From Gammaproteobacteria bacterium (lineage in GTDB: Bacteria; Pseudomonadota; Gammaproteobacteria; SZUA-229), in contig JAPHSS010000012.1 in the NCBI GenBank assembly GCA_026195255.1, positions 37,321 to 101,320 on the forward strand: a DNA stretch of 64,000 bases. The letters run 5' to 3'. The notes under the pieces were generated by a model that was not told the DNA's origin, did not search any database, and saw only the letters and a program-made list of their open reading frames with translations. Shown piece after piece: positions 18,451 to 27,869 of this stretch. Made by a program: the position numbers and the translations under genes. Each line of letters begins with the position of its first letter. The stretch's first letter is position 1.

Positions 18451-18720
18451 CCCCCAGGAGATTCAACATACCCCATTAATCACTTCATCTGGAACGTGAC
18501 CAAATATGGAGTCTTTTAACTTTTCTGAAGGAGTACGATGTTTTTTCGTATTCCCCCAGGAGATTCAACATACCCCATTAATCACTTCATCTGGAACGTG
18601 ACCAAATATGAGGTCTTTTAACTTTTCTGGGAGAGAACGATGTTCTTTCGTGCTCCCCAGGAGATTCTTTGCAACTTGAGAAAATACGAGCTTCGTTCGT
18701 ATTCACCCAGAATATTCTTA
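18451..18720 (-). repeat. tandem repeat, 102-bp period, two full and two partial copies
   Basis: Copy 1 (18451-18552) and copy 2 (18553-18654) are almost identical over their first 70 bases. Copy 3 (18655-18703) keeps only the CCCCAGGAGATTC block and the TACGA/TCGTA hairpin. A fourth vestige begins at 18704 (CACCCAGAATATTC). Units abut with no unique spacer, so this is not a CRISPR array. Confidence 0.9.
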
Positions 18721-18758
18721 AAAACCCCATAACTGCAATGGGTTTCAACATGGTGTAA

Positions 18759-18800
18759 AGCATAGAGAGTTAGAAAAATTCTGGCGTTGATGTAAATCAA
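18759..18800 (-). promoter_or_regulatory. class II FNR-dependent promoter
   Basis: On the minus strand a perfect FNR box TTGATTTACATCAA (18787-18800) is followed, after 22 bases, by a TATGCT -10 element (18759-18764). A start near 18752 puts the box centre at about -41.5, the textbook class II FNR activator position. It points into the repeat RNA, away from bpt. Confidence 0.65.
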
Positions 18801-18809
18801 CAAAAAGTG

Positions 18810-19517
18810 CTAGTTGGTAAATGATATCCAGCTGTCCTGCCGGTATATTTCCAGGCTGGAAAATTTACGTTTATATTCCATTTTTGGGTGACCATCAATC
18901 CAGTAACCAAGATACAAATGTTCCTTATTGTAAAGTCTGGCTAACCATACCTGCTGTAAGATGGCAAAAGTGCCTAAACTTCGTTTATGTTCATCCGGGT
19001 CGAAAAAAGTATAAACAGCGGAAGGCCCTGCATTCAAAAAATCAACAACTGCGACACATAATAGTTTGTCATTAAGGCGTGACTCAATAAAAATGCTGGT
19101 ATTCCAGTTATTCAGTAAAAAATTTCTAAAATCGTCGGGTTGCGGATCGGCCATGCTGCCGTTTTTATGCCGGCTATCTAAATAACGTTGATATAGTGAG
19201 AAGTATTCATCTGTAAATTTAGCTGGTTTGAGATGAGTTGTTAGCTGTTTGTTGTTTTTAAGGCATCGACGTTGGTTTTTGCTAGCTTTAAAGTTTTCTA
19301 TATTTATTCGACACGGCACACAGGCTGAACATTGTTTGCAGTGCGGTCGGTAAACGAATTCACCGCTTCTTCTAAACCCTTTACTAAGTAATAGACTATA
19401 CAGGTCAGAGTACATTTCTACCTGTGGGTCAGGAATAAGGTTAGAGCTTTGACGATCGTTATAATAGCCGCATTCATGTTCTGCGGTTATATAAAGGTTA
19501 AGGTTGTGAGTGTTCAT
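18810..19517 (-). CDS. bpt: aspartate/glutamate leucyltransferase
   Basis: Bpt transfers leucine from Leu-tRNA to N-terminal Asp or Glu of proteins, marking them for ClpAP degradation by the N-degron pathway. The family signatures are visible: CGYYNDRQSSNLIPDP at the N-terminus, GFRRSGEFVYRPHCKQCSAC with clustered cysteines, and AVYTFFDPDEHKRSLGTFAI and YLGYWIDGHPKMEYKRKF near the end. The length of 235 is usual. It often follows aat, which is absent here. Confidence 0.95.
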   Translation of the reverse strand: MNTHNLNLYITAEHECGYYNDRQSSNLIPDPQVEMYSDLYSLLLSKGFRRSGEFVYRPHCKQCSACVPCRINIENFKASKNQRRCLKNNKQLTTHLKPAKFTDEYFSLYQRYLDSRHKNGSMADPQPDDFRNFLLNNWNTSIFIESRLNDKLLCVAVVDFLNAGPSAVYTFFDPDEHKRSLGTFAILQQVWLARLYNKEHLYLGYWIDGHPKMEYKRKFSSLEIYRQDSWISFTN

Positions 19518-19643
19518 GCGCTGTATCTTAATTTATTTAAGGAATATGAAAAGCAAAAGAAATCACAGTTAAAGCCAGCTCTTATATAAACAGCTAATTT
19601 AAAAACAGCTTAAATACCCCTTAGAAGCTATACAGATAGATGC

Positions 19644-19649
19644 TATAAT
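19644..19649 (+). promoter_or_regulatory. -10 element of a metH promoter
   Basis: A perfect TATAAT sits 30 bases before the metH start codon; a start site near 19656 would leave a leader of only about 23 bases, too short for a cobalamin or SAM riboswitch. The -35 region is weak. Confidence 0.45.
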
Positions 19650-19678
19650 CCGCGTTTTTGTCATTATTGGTTATAAAA

Positions 19679-22600
19679 ATGGGTTCTGATACTCAACGAA
19701 ATACTCGAATTGAACAGCTAAAACTAGCCCTGAAAGAGCGCATTTTGATACTCGATGGTGGCATGGGCACGATGATTCAGAGTTATAAATTAGAAGAGGC
19801 TGACTATCGTGGTGAGCGCTTTGCAGACTGGGCATCGGATTTAAAAGGCAATAATGACCTGTTGAGTATTACCCAGCCGGATATCATTCGTGATATCCAT
19901 AAAGCCTATCTGGAAGCGGGTGCAGATATTGTTGAAACGAATACGTTTAACGGCACCTCAATTGCAATGGCTGACTATTCAATGCAAGAGTTGGCGTATG
20001 AACTAAATCTGCAAGGCACAAAAGTAGCCCGTCAGGCAGCGGATGAATTAAGCACAGCTGAGCGACCTCGTTTTGTGGCGGGTGTTTTGGGCCCCACCAA
20101 CCGCACCGCCTCCATTTCTCCCGATGTGAATAATCCTGGCTATCGAAATGTTAGCTTTGATGAGTTGGTTGAGGCTTATACCGAAGCCACCAGCGGTCTG
20201 GTTGATGGTGGCTGTGATATTTTATTGATTGAAACGGTTTTTGACTCACTTAATGCTAAAGCCGCTATTTTTGCAGTAATGCAGTATTTTGATGATCATA
20301 ATGTAGATATACCGGTGATGATTTCCGGCACTATTACTGATGCTTCAGGTAGAACATTATCTGGCCAGACAGCCCAGGCTTTCTGGAACTCAATGTGCCA
20401 TGTGAATCCAATTAGTTTTGGTTTTAACTGTGCGTTAGGTGCTGATGAGTTGCGTCAGTATGTTGCAGAAATGTCGGGCATTGTAAATTGTAATATTAAT
20501 GCACACCCGAATGCGGGGCTGCCAAATGAATTTGGTGAATATGAAGAATCACCAGAAGATATGGCTGCGCAAATTGAAGAGTGGGCAAGTTCAGGTTTCT
20601 TAAATATTATTGGTGGCTGTTGTGGAACCACGCCAGCACATATAAAAGCGATAGCTGATGCTGTATCTAAATATCCGCCAAGAAAAATTCCCGATATAAA
20701 AGTTGAATGTCGCCTGAGTGGTCTTGAGCCACTTAATATCACAAGTGAATCATTATTTGTGAATGTGGGTGAGCGCACAAATGTTACCGGTTCTGCTCGA
20801 TTCAAGCGTTTGATTCTAGACGAAGATTATGAAACAGCACTGGATGTTGCTCGAGAGCAGGTAGAAAACGGTGCGCAGGTAATAGATATTAATATGGATG
20901 AAGGTATGCTCGATGGCGAAAAAGCCATGGTTACCTTTTTAAATATGATTGCATCCGAACCGGATATATCACGCGTACCGGTAATGATCGATTCATCCAA
21001 GTGGCACATCATAGAAGCGGGTCTTAAATGTATTCAGGGTAAAGGTATCGTTAATTCCATTAGTATGAAAGAAGGCGAAGATATCTTTATTGAACAGGCA
21101 AAGCTAATTCGTAAATACGGTGCCGCTGCAATTATTATGGCCTTTGATGAAACCGGGCAGGCAGATACATGTGACCGAAAAGTAGAAATATGTACGCGCG
21201 CTTATAAAATATTAACTGAAGAAGTTGGTTTTCCTGCAGAAGATATAATTTTCGACCCGAATATTTTTGCCATAGCTACGGGCATTGAAGAGCATAATAA
21301 TTATGGTCTGGATTTTATTGAAGCTACTAGTGTCATTAAGAAAACCCTGCCACACGCAATGGTCTCTGGTGGTGTATCTAATGTGTCGTTTTCGTTTCGT
21401 GGCAACAACCCTGTGCGCGAAGCCATACATGCGGTCTTTTTATACCATGCAATAAAAGCAGGTATGGATATGGGCATAGTTAATGCCAGTCAGTTAGCTG
21501 TTTATGATGACCTGCCTGAAGAATTACGTGAGTGCGTAGAGGATGTTGTACTTAACAGGCGAGATGATTCTACCGAGCGTTTACTGGATATCGCAGACAA
21601 GTATCGCGGTGATGGCAGTACAGGCAAAAAAGAAGAAAGTCTTGAGTGGCGCGAACTGGAAGTAAGTAAACGTATTGAGCATGCATTAATTAAAGGCATC
21701 GATGCATATGTTGAAGAAGATACAGAAGAAGCACGTTTAAGTTATGCGCGTCCAATTCAGGTAATTGAAGGCCCGTTGATGGATGGTATGAATGTTGTCG
21801 GCGATTTATTCGGCGATGGTAAAATGTTTTTACCTCAGGTGGTTAAATCTGCCAGGGTTATGAAAAAAGCGGTTGCTCACCTGATTCCATTCATTGAAGC
21901 TGAAAAGGACGGCGCGGCTAAATCGAATGGCAAAATATTAATGGCTACAGTTAAAGGCGATGTGCACGATATAGGTAAAAATATTGTTGGTGTTGTGCTG
22001 CAGTGTAATAACTTTGAAGTGGTTGATATGGGCGTTATGGTGCCTGCGAATAAAATTCTGGAAAAAGCTAAAGAAGAGAATGTTGATATAATTGGTTTAA
22101 GTGGTTTGATAACACCATCGTTAGATGAAATGGTGCATATGGCGAAAGAACTGCAGCGTTTGAAACTGGATATTCCGGTAATGATCGGTGGAGCCACGAC
22201 ATCAAAAGCACATACGGCTGTTAAAATTGATCAAAATTACGATGGTCCGACTGTTTGGGTTAAAGATGCATCACGTGCTGTGGGTGTTGCACAAAGCTTA
22301 ATCTCAGCAGAGCTGAAAGAAAATTTTGTATCTGAACTGCGTGACGATTATGAGCAGGTGCGCATTAATCATGCGGGGCGTCGTAAGAAAACCAACTGGG
22401 CAAAAATCGAAGATGCCAGAGCCAATAAAGTAAAAATAGACTGGGATAAAAGTGATATTGGTACGCCTACGTTTAGCGGAGTGAAAGTTTTTGATGATTA
22501 TTCATTAGACGAAATTAAAGACTATATCGACTGGACACCATTTTTCTTCGCCTGGGAATTAAAAGGCCGTTATCCAAAAATACTAACGGATAAAGTAAAA

Positions 22601-23380
22601 GGCGAAGAGGCAACAAAATTATTTAACGATGCCAAAAGCATGTTAGATAAAATTATCAGTGAGAAGTGGTTGCAGGCAAAAGCAGTCGTCGGTGTATTTG
22701 CTGCAAATAGCATAAATGATGATGACGTAGAGGTTTATACCGATGAGTCGCGTAGTGAGGTGTTAACTACACTTAACTTCTTGCGCCAACAAACGCAGCA
22801 GCCTCCGGGCCGACCTAATTATTGTTTAAGTGATTTTATTGCACCTAAAGAAACCAGCTTAAGTGATCACATTGGCGCGTTTGCTGTTACCACAGGCATA
22901 GGTATTGAAGAGCACGTAAAACGTTTTGAAGATGATCATGATGATTATCAGGCTATTATGCTTAAAGTTTTAGCTGATCGTTTAGCCGAGGCTTTTGCAG
23001 AATTAATGCATAAGCGAATGCGTAGAGAATATTGGGCATATGCAAAAGAAGAAACTCTAGACAATGCCGCTTTAATTGCCGAAGAGTATAAAGGAATACG
23101 GCCCGCTCCGGGTTATCCTGCTTGCCCTGACCATACTGAAAAAGCAAAGTTGTGGCAATTGATTGATGCGGATAATAATGCGGGAATCAGTATTACTGAA
23201 AGTTTTGCGATGCTACCTGCTGCATCAGTTAGCGGTTGGTATTTTAGTAATCCCGAATCAAAGTATTATGCGGTGGCTAAAATAAACCGGGACCAGGTTG
23301 AAGATTATGCAAAACGAAAAAAAATGTCACTGGCAGAAGCAGAACGCTGGTTATCACCTAACCTGGGTTATGATAATTAA
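19679..23380 (+). CDS. metH: cobalamin-dependent methionine synthase
   Basis: MetH transfers a methyl group from methyltetrahydrofolate through cobalamin to homocysteine. All four modules are present in about 1233 residues: the homocysteine domain ([10 protein letters not shown], zinc [11 protein letters not shown]), the pterin domain ([15 protein letters not shown]), the B12 domain ([11 protein letters not shown] with the cobalt-ligand His near residue 763) and the SAM-reactivation domain ([15 protein letters not shown]). The open frame begins at a TTG at 19658, but ATG 19679 gives the usual start. It is a single gene with its own promoter. Confidence 0.98.
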   Translation: MGSDTQRNTRIEQLKLALKERILILDGGMGTMIQSYKLEEADYRGERFADWASDLKGNNDLLSITQPDIIRDIHKAYLEAGADIVETNTFNGTSIAMADYSMQELAYELNLQGTKVARQAADELSTAERPRFVAGVLGPTNRTASISPDVNNPGYRNVSFDELVEAYTEATSGLVDGGCDILLIETVFDSLNAKAAIFAVMQYFDDHNVDIPVMISGTITDASGRTLSGQTAQAFWNSMCHVNPISFGFNCALGADELRQYVAEMSGIVNCNINAHPNAGLPNEFGEYEESPEDMAAQIEEWASSGFLNIIGGCCGTTPAHIKAIADAVSKYPPRKIPDIKVECRLSGLEPLNITSESLFVNVGERTNVTGSARFKRLILDEDYETALDVAREQVENGAQVIDINMDEGMLDGEKAMVTFLNMIASEPDISRVPVMIDSSKWHIIEAGLKCIQGKGIVNSISMKEGEDIFIEQAKLIRKYGAAAIIMAFDETGQADTCDRKVEICTRAYKILTEEVGFPAEDIIFDPNIFAIATGIEEHNNYGLDFIEATSVIKKTLPHAMVSGGVSNVSFSFRGNNPVREAIHAVFLYHAIKAGMDMGIVNASQLAVYDDLPEELRECVEDVVLNRRDDSTERLLDIADKYRGDGSTGKKEESLEWRELEVSKRIEHALIKGIDAYVEEDTEEARLSYARPIQVIEGPLMDGMNVVGDLFGDGKMFLPQVVKSARVMKKAVAHLIPFIEAEKDGAAKSNGKILMATVKGDVHDIGKNIVGVVLQCNNFEVVDMGVMVPANKILEKAKEENVDIIGLSGLITPSLDEMVHMAKELQRLKLDIPVMIGGATTSKAHTAVKIDQNYDGPTVWVKDASRAVGVAQSLISAELKENFVSELRDDYEQVRINHAGRRKKTNWAKIEDARANKVKIDWDKSDIGTPTFSGVKVFDDYSLDEIKDYIDWTPFFFAWELKGRYPKILTDKVKGEEATKLFNDAKSMLDKIISEKWLQAKAVVGVFAANSINDDDVEVYTDESRSEVLTTLNFLRQQTQQPPGRPNYCLSDFIAPKETSLSDHIGAFAVTTGIGIEEHVKRFEDDHDDYQAIMLKVLADRLAEAFAELMHKRMRREYWAYAKEETLDNAALIAEEYKGIRPAPGYPACPDHTEKAKLWQLIDADNNAGISITESFAMLPAASVSGWYFSNPESKYYAVAKINRDQVEDYAKRKKMSLAEAERWLSPNLGYDN

Positions 23381-23424
23381 GCGGAGTGTTGACGTTGTAT
23401 AAATTAAATTTAAAATTAACTGAG

Positions 23425-23445
23425 TGTCTTTATGTAATAAAGACA
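23425..23445 (+). other. perfect hairpin abutting the desaturase start
   Basis: TGTCTTTAT pairs perfectly with ATAAAGACA around a 3-base loop, ending one base before the TTG proposed as desaturase start. It has no T run, so it is not a normal terminator for metH; it may affect translation initiation of the desaturase. Confidence 0.5.
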
Positions 23446-23446
23446 G

Positions 23447-24259
23447 TTGTCTCAGAAAGGAATCAGTATCTTTAGGTATAAGGAAGATAGGCTGCCTGTT
23501 CTATTGATTTTAACCCTCACTGTGGTTGATTTTATTCTGTACTTCAGCGTGACTAATGGCTGGCTGTTATTTGCTTATTACTTAATTATGATTATTCCGA
23601 AAGGCACTATCTGTGCCTGGAATCATCATCACCAGCATTTATTTACGTTTCGAAATACATTTTTGAATCGCGGTCTGGAATTTGCTTATGCATTGCATAC
23701 GGGTGTAACTACACATCTCTGGCGCCTACATCATGTATTAGGGCATCATTTAAAATTTCTTGATCAGGAAAAAGATGAAAGTCGATGGAAGCGAAAAGAT
23801 GGCACAAAAATGGGTGTTATTGAGTATACGCTGAATGTGGCATTAACTGCATACCCAAGAGGTTTTAGTGTGGGTAAGAAACACCCTAAGCAATTAAAAC
23901 CTTTTGTTGTTTATAGCCTGATAACATTTTTAATTGTTGGGCTTCTGGTTTGGTATAAACCGCTAGAAGCTTTTTTATTATTTGTACTGCCGATGATTAC
24001 CAGTTTATTATTTACAGCTTTTGTAACATATGAACATCATTCGGGGCTGGATACTCAAAATGAATTTGAGGCCTCTTATAATAATTTAAATAAAATGTAC
24101 AATTTGTTTACTGGAAATCTGGGTTATCACACAGCGCATCATCACAAGCAGGGTGTGCACTGGTCAAAACTGCCCCAGTTACATAAAACGATAGAAGATA
24201 AAATTCCCAAACAGCTATATACAAAGTCGGTTATTACCAAAATAGTTTTAGGTGGCTAA
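23447..24259 (+). CDS. fatty acid desaturase family protein
   Basis: This integral membrane di-iron enzyme has the three His boxes of membrane desaturases: WNHHHQH (about residue 60), HHVLGHH (about 95) and GYHTAHHHKQGVHWS (about 225), plus a further EHHSG segment. Four hydrophobic helices are visible (near 20-35, 38-52, 155-172, 178-195). The substrate cannot be read from sequence. The start is uncertain: the first codon used is TTG at 23447, directly after a hairpin, with no clear ribosome-binding site. The AGAAAGG inside the gene suggests a later start is possible. Confidence 0.85.
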   Translation: MSQKGISIFRYKEDRLPVLLILTLTVVDFILYFSVTNGWLLFAYYLIMIIPKGTICAWNHHHQHLFTFRNTFLNRGLEFAYALHTGVTTHLWRLHHVLGHHLKFLDQEKDESRWKRKDGTKMGVIEYTLNVALTAYPRGFSVGKKHPKQLKPFVVYSLITFLIVGLLVWYKPLEAFLLFVLPMITSLLFTAFVTYEHHSGLDTQNEFEASYNNLNKMYNLFTGNLGYHTAHHHKQGVHWSKLPQLHKTIEDKIPKQLYTKSVITKIVLGG

Positions 24260-24333
24260 ATTACAGAATGCTTCTGCTCTGAGAGTTTGCAGCTTTAATC
24301 CACCAGGAGCAGTGTTTTGTTTTAAATTAAACA

Positions 24334-24648
24334 TTATGATCGTCTATCACGCATACGTCTGTCAGAAAAATCAATAGGTATGTTTTGCTGGCGCCGATCG
24401 CTGCTTTGCTTTCTGCGTTCCTTTATAAATTGCAGCATTATTGAAGCCATTGTGAAACTAATTAAAATCGCGACCCAACAGGTTGCAATATAAGCATCAT
24501 AAGATTCATGAAGGTCTAGCTGAATTACGCGGACGCCTATAAATTCAAGTGTTATCGTCGCCAGGCCGGCGACAGCACATAGAAACAATAGATATATAAA
24601 AAATAATCGGTAATAAACGAAATTTACATCACGAACATTTAGGTGCAT
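24334..24648 (-). CDS. small two-helix membrane protein, unknown
   Basis: I do not recognise this protein. It has two membrane helices (YYRLFFIYLLFLCAVAGLA and ATCWVAILISFTMASIML) and a strongly basic cytoplasmic tail with repeated DRR triplets (SDRRQQ, FSDRRMRDRRS), a style seen at the ends of many gammaproteobacterial signalling or PilZ-like proteins. The frame extends to a GTG at 24702; ATG 24648 is the more natural start. It is convergent with the desaturase gene. Confidence 0.5.
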   Translation of the reverse strand: MHLNVRDVNFVYYRLFFIYLLFLCAVAGLATITLEFIGVRVIQLDLHESYDAYIATCWVAILISFTMASIMLQFIKERRKQSSDRRQQNIPIDFSDRRMRDRRS

Positions 24649-25242
24649 AAGTACAGGCCGCAAATTGTTAAGTGCACCGCTTATAGGCGATGCACGTAGC
24701 ACAATAGTGTGTAACTAATAGAATAGACTATATTTGTGAAAAATACTTATATCACAATAATCACGAGACAAACCCGTCTCTATCGAGTGTATGTAGGTAT
24801 TGCGCGTCAATAGCAGGTATACAATGGTCTTATCTATGCAGATTACGCGGAAGTTATGCTGTTTCTACTGCTGCAGCATGTAATGTTTCACTAACTGACA
24901 TTGTTGGCGTCAGCTCAATGTCATAATCATTATATTAATATTCAAAATACATCAGCAATTAAGTGTGCCATAACATTTAGTGGAATGCGTAAATAGAAAT
25001 TTAAAATAGCTTAACTTTAGCCATTTCAGAATCATTTCAATTGTATGCTGGTGATCATGAATAGAACTATCGTTACGCTGAAAATGAGGTGTCTTGCTTT
25101 TAAAATACAGATAGCATATCTGAAGGGTATTCCTGGCAGTGATTTGAAGAAATAATTTGAAAATTGACCCATCTGAGCAGATATTTTGGGTAACTTGTCA
25201 ACAAAATACTGAGGTTTTTGAACTAAAAATTTTGAAAAAAGG
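24649..25242. other. AT-rich intergenic stretch, left of the DnaA boxes
   Basis: It holds the upstream region of the small membrane protein gene and a short GAGAC/GTCTC hairpin near 24765-24780. A 72-codon minus-strand frame at 25032-25250 has no gene-like features and overlaps a DnaA box, so it is not called. Nothing else is recognised. Confidence 0.35.
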
Positions 25243-25463
25243 TTATCCACAAAAGCTGTGGATAACTCTGTGGATGGCTCACTGAATTGTGTCTGAAATG
25301 GAACTATAACGGATTTTTTATTAGATTGTATAAAAAATAATCAATACTATTTTAATTAATAAAATCAACAGGTTATAAATAAATTGAAAATAGTTTGACA
25401 GTTTGTAAGTATTAAGAGGTGCTTAATTAGGTGTTTGTAGTTGAATAAGCGGACTGTGCATAA
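25243..25463. other. DnaA-box cluster beside an AT-rich tract
   Basis: Two perfect DnaA boxes face each other: TTATCCACA at 25243-25251 and TGTGGATAA at 25257-25265. A near match TGTGGATGG lies at 25269-25277, and a third TTATNCACA match, TGTGCATAA, at 25455-25463. Between them lies a very AT-rich tract (about 25310-25400). This is origin-like composition, but the neighbouring genes are not typical oriC neighbours; it could be a DnaA-titration or regulatory site for kdkA. Confidence 0.45.
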
Positions 25464-25578
25464 CTAGGCCTGACATTGTATAAAAAACGATATAATAGCT
25501 GTCTATTTTACAGTTTTCGGTATCATAGGTTGCTATATCAAGCTTTGGCTGTAGCAAAAAATAAATTAGGCGAATTAT

Positions 25579-26343
25579 TTGAGTCAAAAACATAAAATTC
25601 ATAGTGAAAATTGCTGTTTAATTCATAAAAAAGACAGTTATTTACTATATGACCCGCATTTACTAACGTCCCCGGAAGCCGATTTGCTTTACAGTGGGAT
25701 ATTTCATAAATCAGATGATTTTCGACCCGTTGTGGCGGGCGGGCGCGGGCAGGCATGGTTTGTTGAAATCAATGGGTTAGCGGCAGTTTATCGCAGATAT
25801 CTGCGAGGTGGCCTAATATCGCGATTAAACCAGCAGACGTATTTTGGTTTGAGACAGGAAGATAGTCGTTCATTTAAAGAGTGGCGGCTGCTGCAGTTGA
25901 TGCTTGAACGAGGTTTACCGGTTCCGCGGCCCATTGCTGCATCTGTAAGCCGCTGGCCTTTCAAATATAGCCCGTTTTATCGAGCGCAGATACTGGTTGA
26001 GTTAATTCCCAATGTTAAAGTGCTTGATCAAATATTAACTCAGCGGGATTTAACCTCAGAAGAATGGGCCCTGGTTGGAAAATGCATTCGCCAATTTCAC
26101 AATGAAGGTGTTTATCATGCTGATTTGAATGTTAATAATATTCTACTCAATGAGTCATCCTCTGTTTATCTTATTGATTTTGATAAAAGTGAAATTCGAA
26201 ATACCCGGGAAAAAGGTGATTCATGGAAGCAGGGAAATTTGCAGCGGCTTAAAAGATCATTATTAAAACAGTGGTCAATTCATAAGTCATATCATTTTAC
26301 AGAAAAAAACTGGCAAACTCTGCTAGCTGCATATACAGCTTAA
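25579..26343 (+). CDS. kdkA: 3-deoxy-D-manno-octulosonic acid (Kdo) kinase
   Basis: KdkA phosphorylates the Kdo residue attached to lipid A in the inner core of lipopolysaccharide. The protein (254 aa) shows the family signatures GGRGQAWFV and YRRYLRGGLISRLN, then the kinase catalytic loop GVYHADLNVNNILL and metal-binding LIDFDKSEI. The start is a TTG at 25579. It faces waaA, the Kdo transferase, 260 bases away on the other strand, supporting the assignment. Confidence 0.9.
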   Translation: MSQKHKIHSENCCLIHKKDSYLLYDPHLLTSPEADLLYSGIFHKSDDFRPVVAGGRGQAWFVEINGLAAVYRRYLRGGLISRLNQQTYFGLRQEDSRSFKEWRLLQLMLERGLPVPRPIAASVSRWPFKYSPFYRAQILVELIPNVKVLDQILTQRDLTSEEWALVGKCIRQFHNEGVYHADLNVNNILLNESSSVYLIDFDKSEIRNTREKGDSWKQGNLQRLKRSLLKQWSIHKSYHFTEKNWQTLLAAYTA

Positions 26344-26605
26344 ATGTAAGTTAATCTATAACAGCTTATATAACTTTTGCTCATAAACGCCGTTTATCCG
26401 CATTTACTGTAATGGGGGCAATTATAAATATTAATAGTTCTTCAGCTAACTAGTGTTAGCGGGATGACAGTTATATAGGCAATGGCAATAACCTGCATGA
26501 TATTGTTTGCTTTTCTGGTGGTAATGGTGATTTGACTGATGTTATTGCAGCTGTGCCTGTATCAGTTAGCAGTGTCATGCTGGCAGGGTCAATATCTTTA
26601 AAAGC

Positions 26606-27835
26606 TTAACACTCATTTTTTATAATGATGTTGTCAATATAAACATCAAGAATTTTATTCTGCTTTTGTAATGCATTTTTTGCGTTGTTACCAATAGAGA
26701 TAAATTTTTCAGGGTTTTTAAAATATGATGAAATTTCAGACTCTAATTTAGTTATGTTTTCTACCTGTATACATGCATTATTCTCAAGTAGAAATTTCAT
26801 TTCATCAGCAAAGTTAAACATATGTGGTCCACTAAGTGTTGGTTTGCCGAGGCGACATGACTCAAGAATATTCTGCCCGCCGTGATTAATTAATGATCCA
26901 CCAATAAAAACAAATTCAGCGCCCAGCATAAAGTTTGTTAGTTCACCTAATGTGTCAGCCAGATAAATTTTTGTTTTGTCTTTTAAAATGGAAGACTGAC
27001 TGCGCACTGCATATTCTATATTTAATGAGTTCAGTTGTTTTTGAATTTGATTGCTACGGTTAGGGTGTCTGGGTACGATAACCAGTAACATGTCCGGGTT
27101 AAGTTTTTTCCAGAGAGTTGCTAATTGTAACTCCTCGTCATTGTGAGTTGAAGCCGCTACACAATAAGTACGACCTTGAAGATTAATGGCTGTAACATGA
27201 AGGTTGTTGTTGGTAGATACAAACTTTAAATTCCCGGCAACTAACAGTTGCTGGTTGTTAGCCCCAAGCGTTTTAAAATTAGTTAATTCTTCGTTTGATT
27301 TGCATAATATTTTATCTACATAGCTAAGACTGGTTTTATAAATTGATTTAACCCAGTTATTAGCTGATAAGGTGCGGTGAGAAAGTCGCGCGTTAATTAT
27401 AGAAATTGGTATCTTGTTTACATATGAAGTTTGGTAGAGCAGTGGCCAGATCTCAGTTTCCATAATCAGACATAAAGAAGGTTTTGTTTTTTTGATAAAA
27501 CGGCTTATGGCAAATTTAGATTCTATGGGTAAGAAGCAGTGCTGGGTGCGTGGCGAGTTATGACGGGCTACTGTGCTTGCTCCGGTAACAGTGTTTGTGG
27601 TGATAACAAACTTTTTGTCAGGGTAACGTTCTAATAATTTCAGGTGTAATGGTAAATATGTATTTACTTCACCAACCGATGCACAGTGAATCCATATGGT
27701 TTTGTTTTTTTGAGTGGCATAGGCGAACCCCATGCGCTGTAGTAAATAACGAGATGACTTGTCGCGAATAGCTATCTTTAAAGTGTATATAAAAAATGCT
27801 GGCCATAAAAAAATGCTTAGAAGTCTATAACTCAT
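26606..27835 (-). CDS. waaA: Kdo transferase
   Basis: WaaA adds Kdo residues to lipid IVA at the inner membrane. The N-terminal membrane anchor, the IWIHCASVGEVNTYLPL motif, METEIWP, the NARLS motif and the C-terminal FIGGSLINHGGQNILE glycosyltransferase signature are present; 409 residues is close to the usual length of about 425. It lies directly downstream of the lpxL-type acyltransferase gene on the same strand. Confidence 0.96.
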   Translation of the reverse strand: MSYRLLSIFLWPAFFIYTLKIAIRDKSSRYLLQRMGFAYATQKNKTIWIHCASVGEVNTYLPLHLKLLERYPDKKFVITTNTVTGASTVARHNSPRTQHCFLPIESKFAISRFIKKTKPSLCLIMETEIWPLLYQTSYVNKIPISIINARLSHRTLSANNWVKSIYKTSLSYVDKILCKSNEELTNFKTLGANNQQLLVAGNLKFVSTNNNLHVTAINLQGRTYCVAASTHNDEELQLATLWKKLNPDMLLVIVPRHPNRSNQIQKQLNSLNIEYAVRSQSSILKDKTKIYLADTLGELTNFMLGAEFVFIGGSLINHGGQNILESCRLGKPTLSGPHMFNFADEMKFLLENNACIQVENITKLESEISSYFKNPEKFISIGNNAKNALQKQNKILDVYIDNIIIKNEC

Positions 27836-27869
27836 GTTCTTATATACAATTTATCTGGGTTCATTTTCT

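Larger units (their letters stand above)
18403..18752 (-). ncRNA. candidate FNR-activated tandem-repeat small RNA
   Basis: A transcript of about 350 bases is predicted from an FNR-type promoter (start near 18752) to the terminator at 18403-18443. It has no credible ORF. It carries two nearly identical 102-base units and a shortened third, each with the motif AATCTCCTGGGG (anti-Shine-Dalgarno-like) followed by a small ACGA...TCGT hairpin and a second CTCC-containing segment. FNR-activated small RNAs are known (FnrS, PhrS), but I do not recognise this one. Alternative: the 5' hairpin at 18720-18746 could be the bpt terminator instead. Confidence 0.5.

Noticed and set aside
18451..18720. CRISPR array
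   Set aside because: Units are about 102 bases and abut directly with no unique spacers, and no cas genes are present.
18618..18803. 61-codon minus-strand frame over the FNR promoter
   Set aside because: It begins within the FNR box, crosses the -10 element and runs into the repeat; no ribosome-binding site or family pattern.
25032..25250. 72-codon minus-strand frame
   Set aside because: Random-looking, overlaps a DnaA box, in an AT-rich non-coding region.
26455..26605. plus-strand frame with protein-like composition (GGNGDLTDVIAAVPVSVSS) ending near waaA
   Set aside because: Only about 48 codons, no start codon with a ribosome-binding site, no recognised family; may be a gene remnant but cannot be supported.
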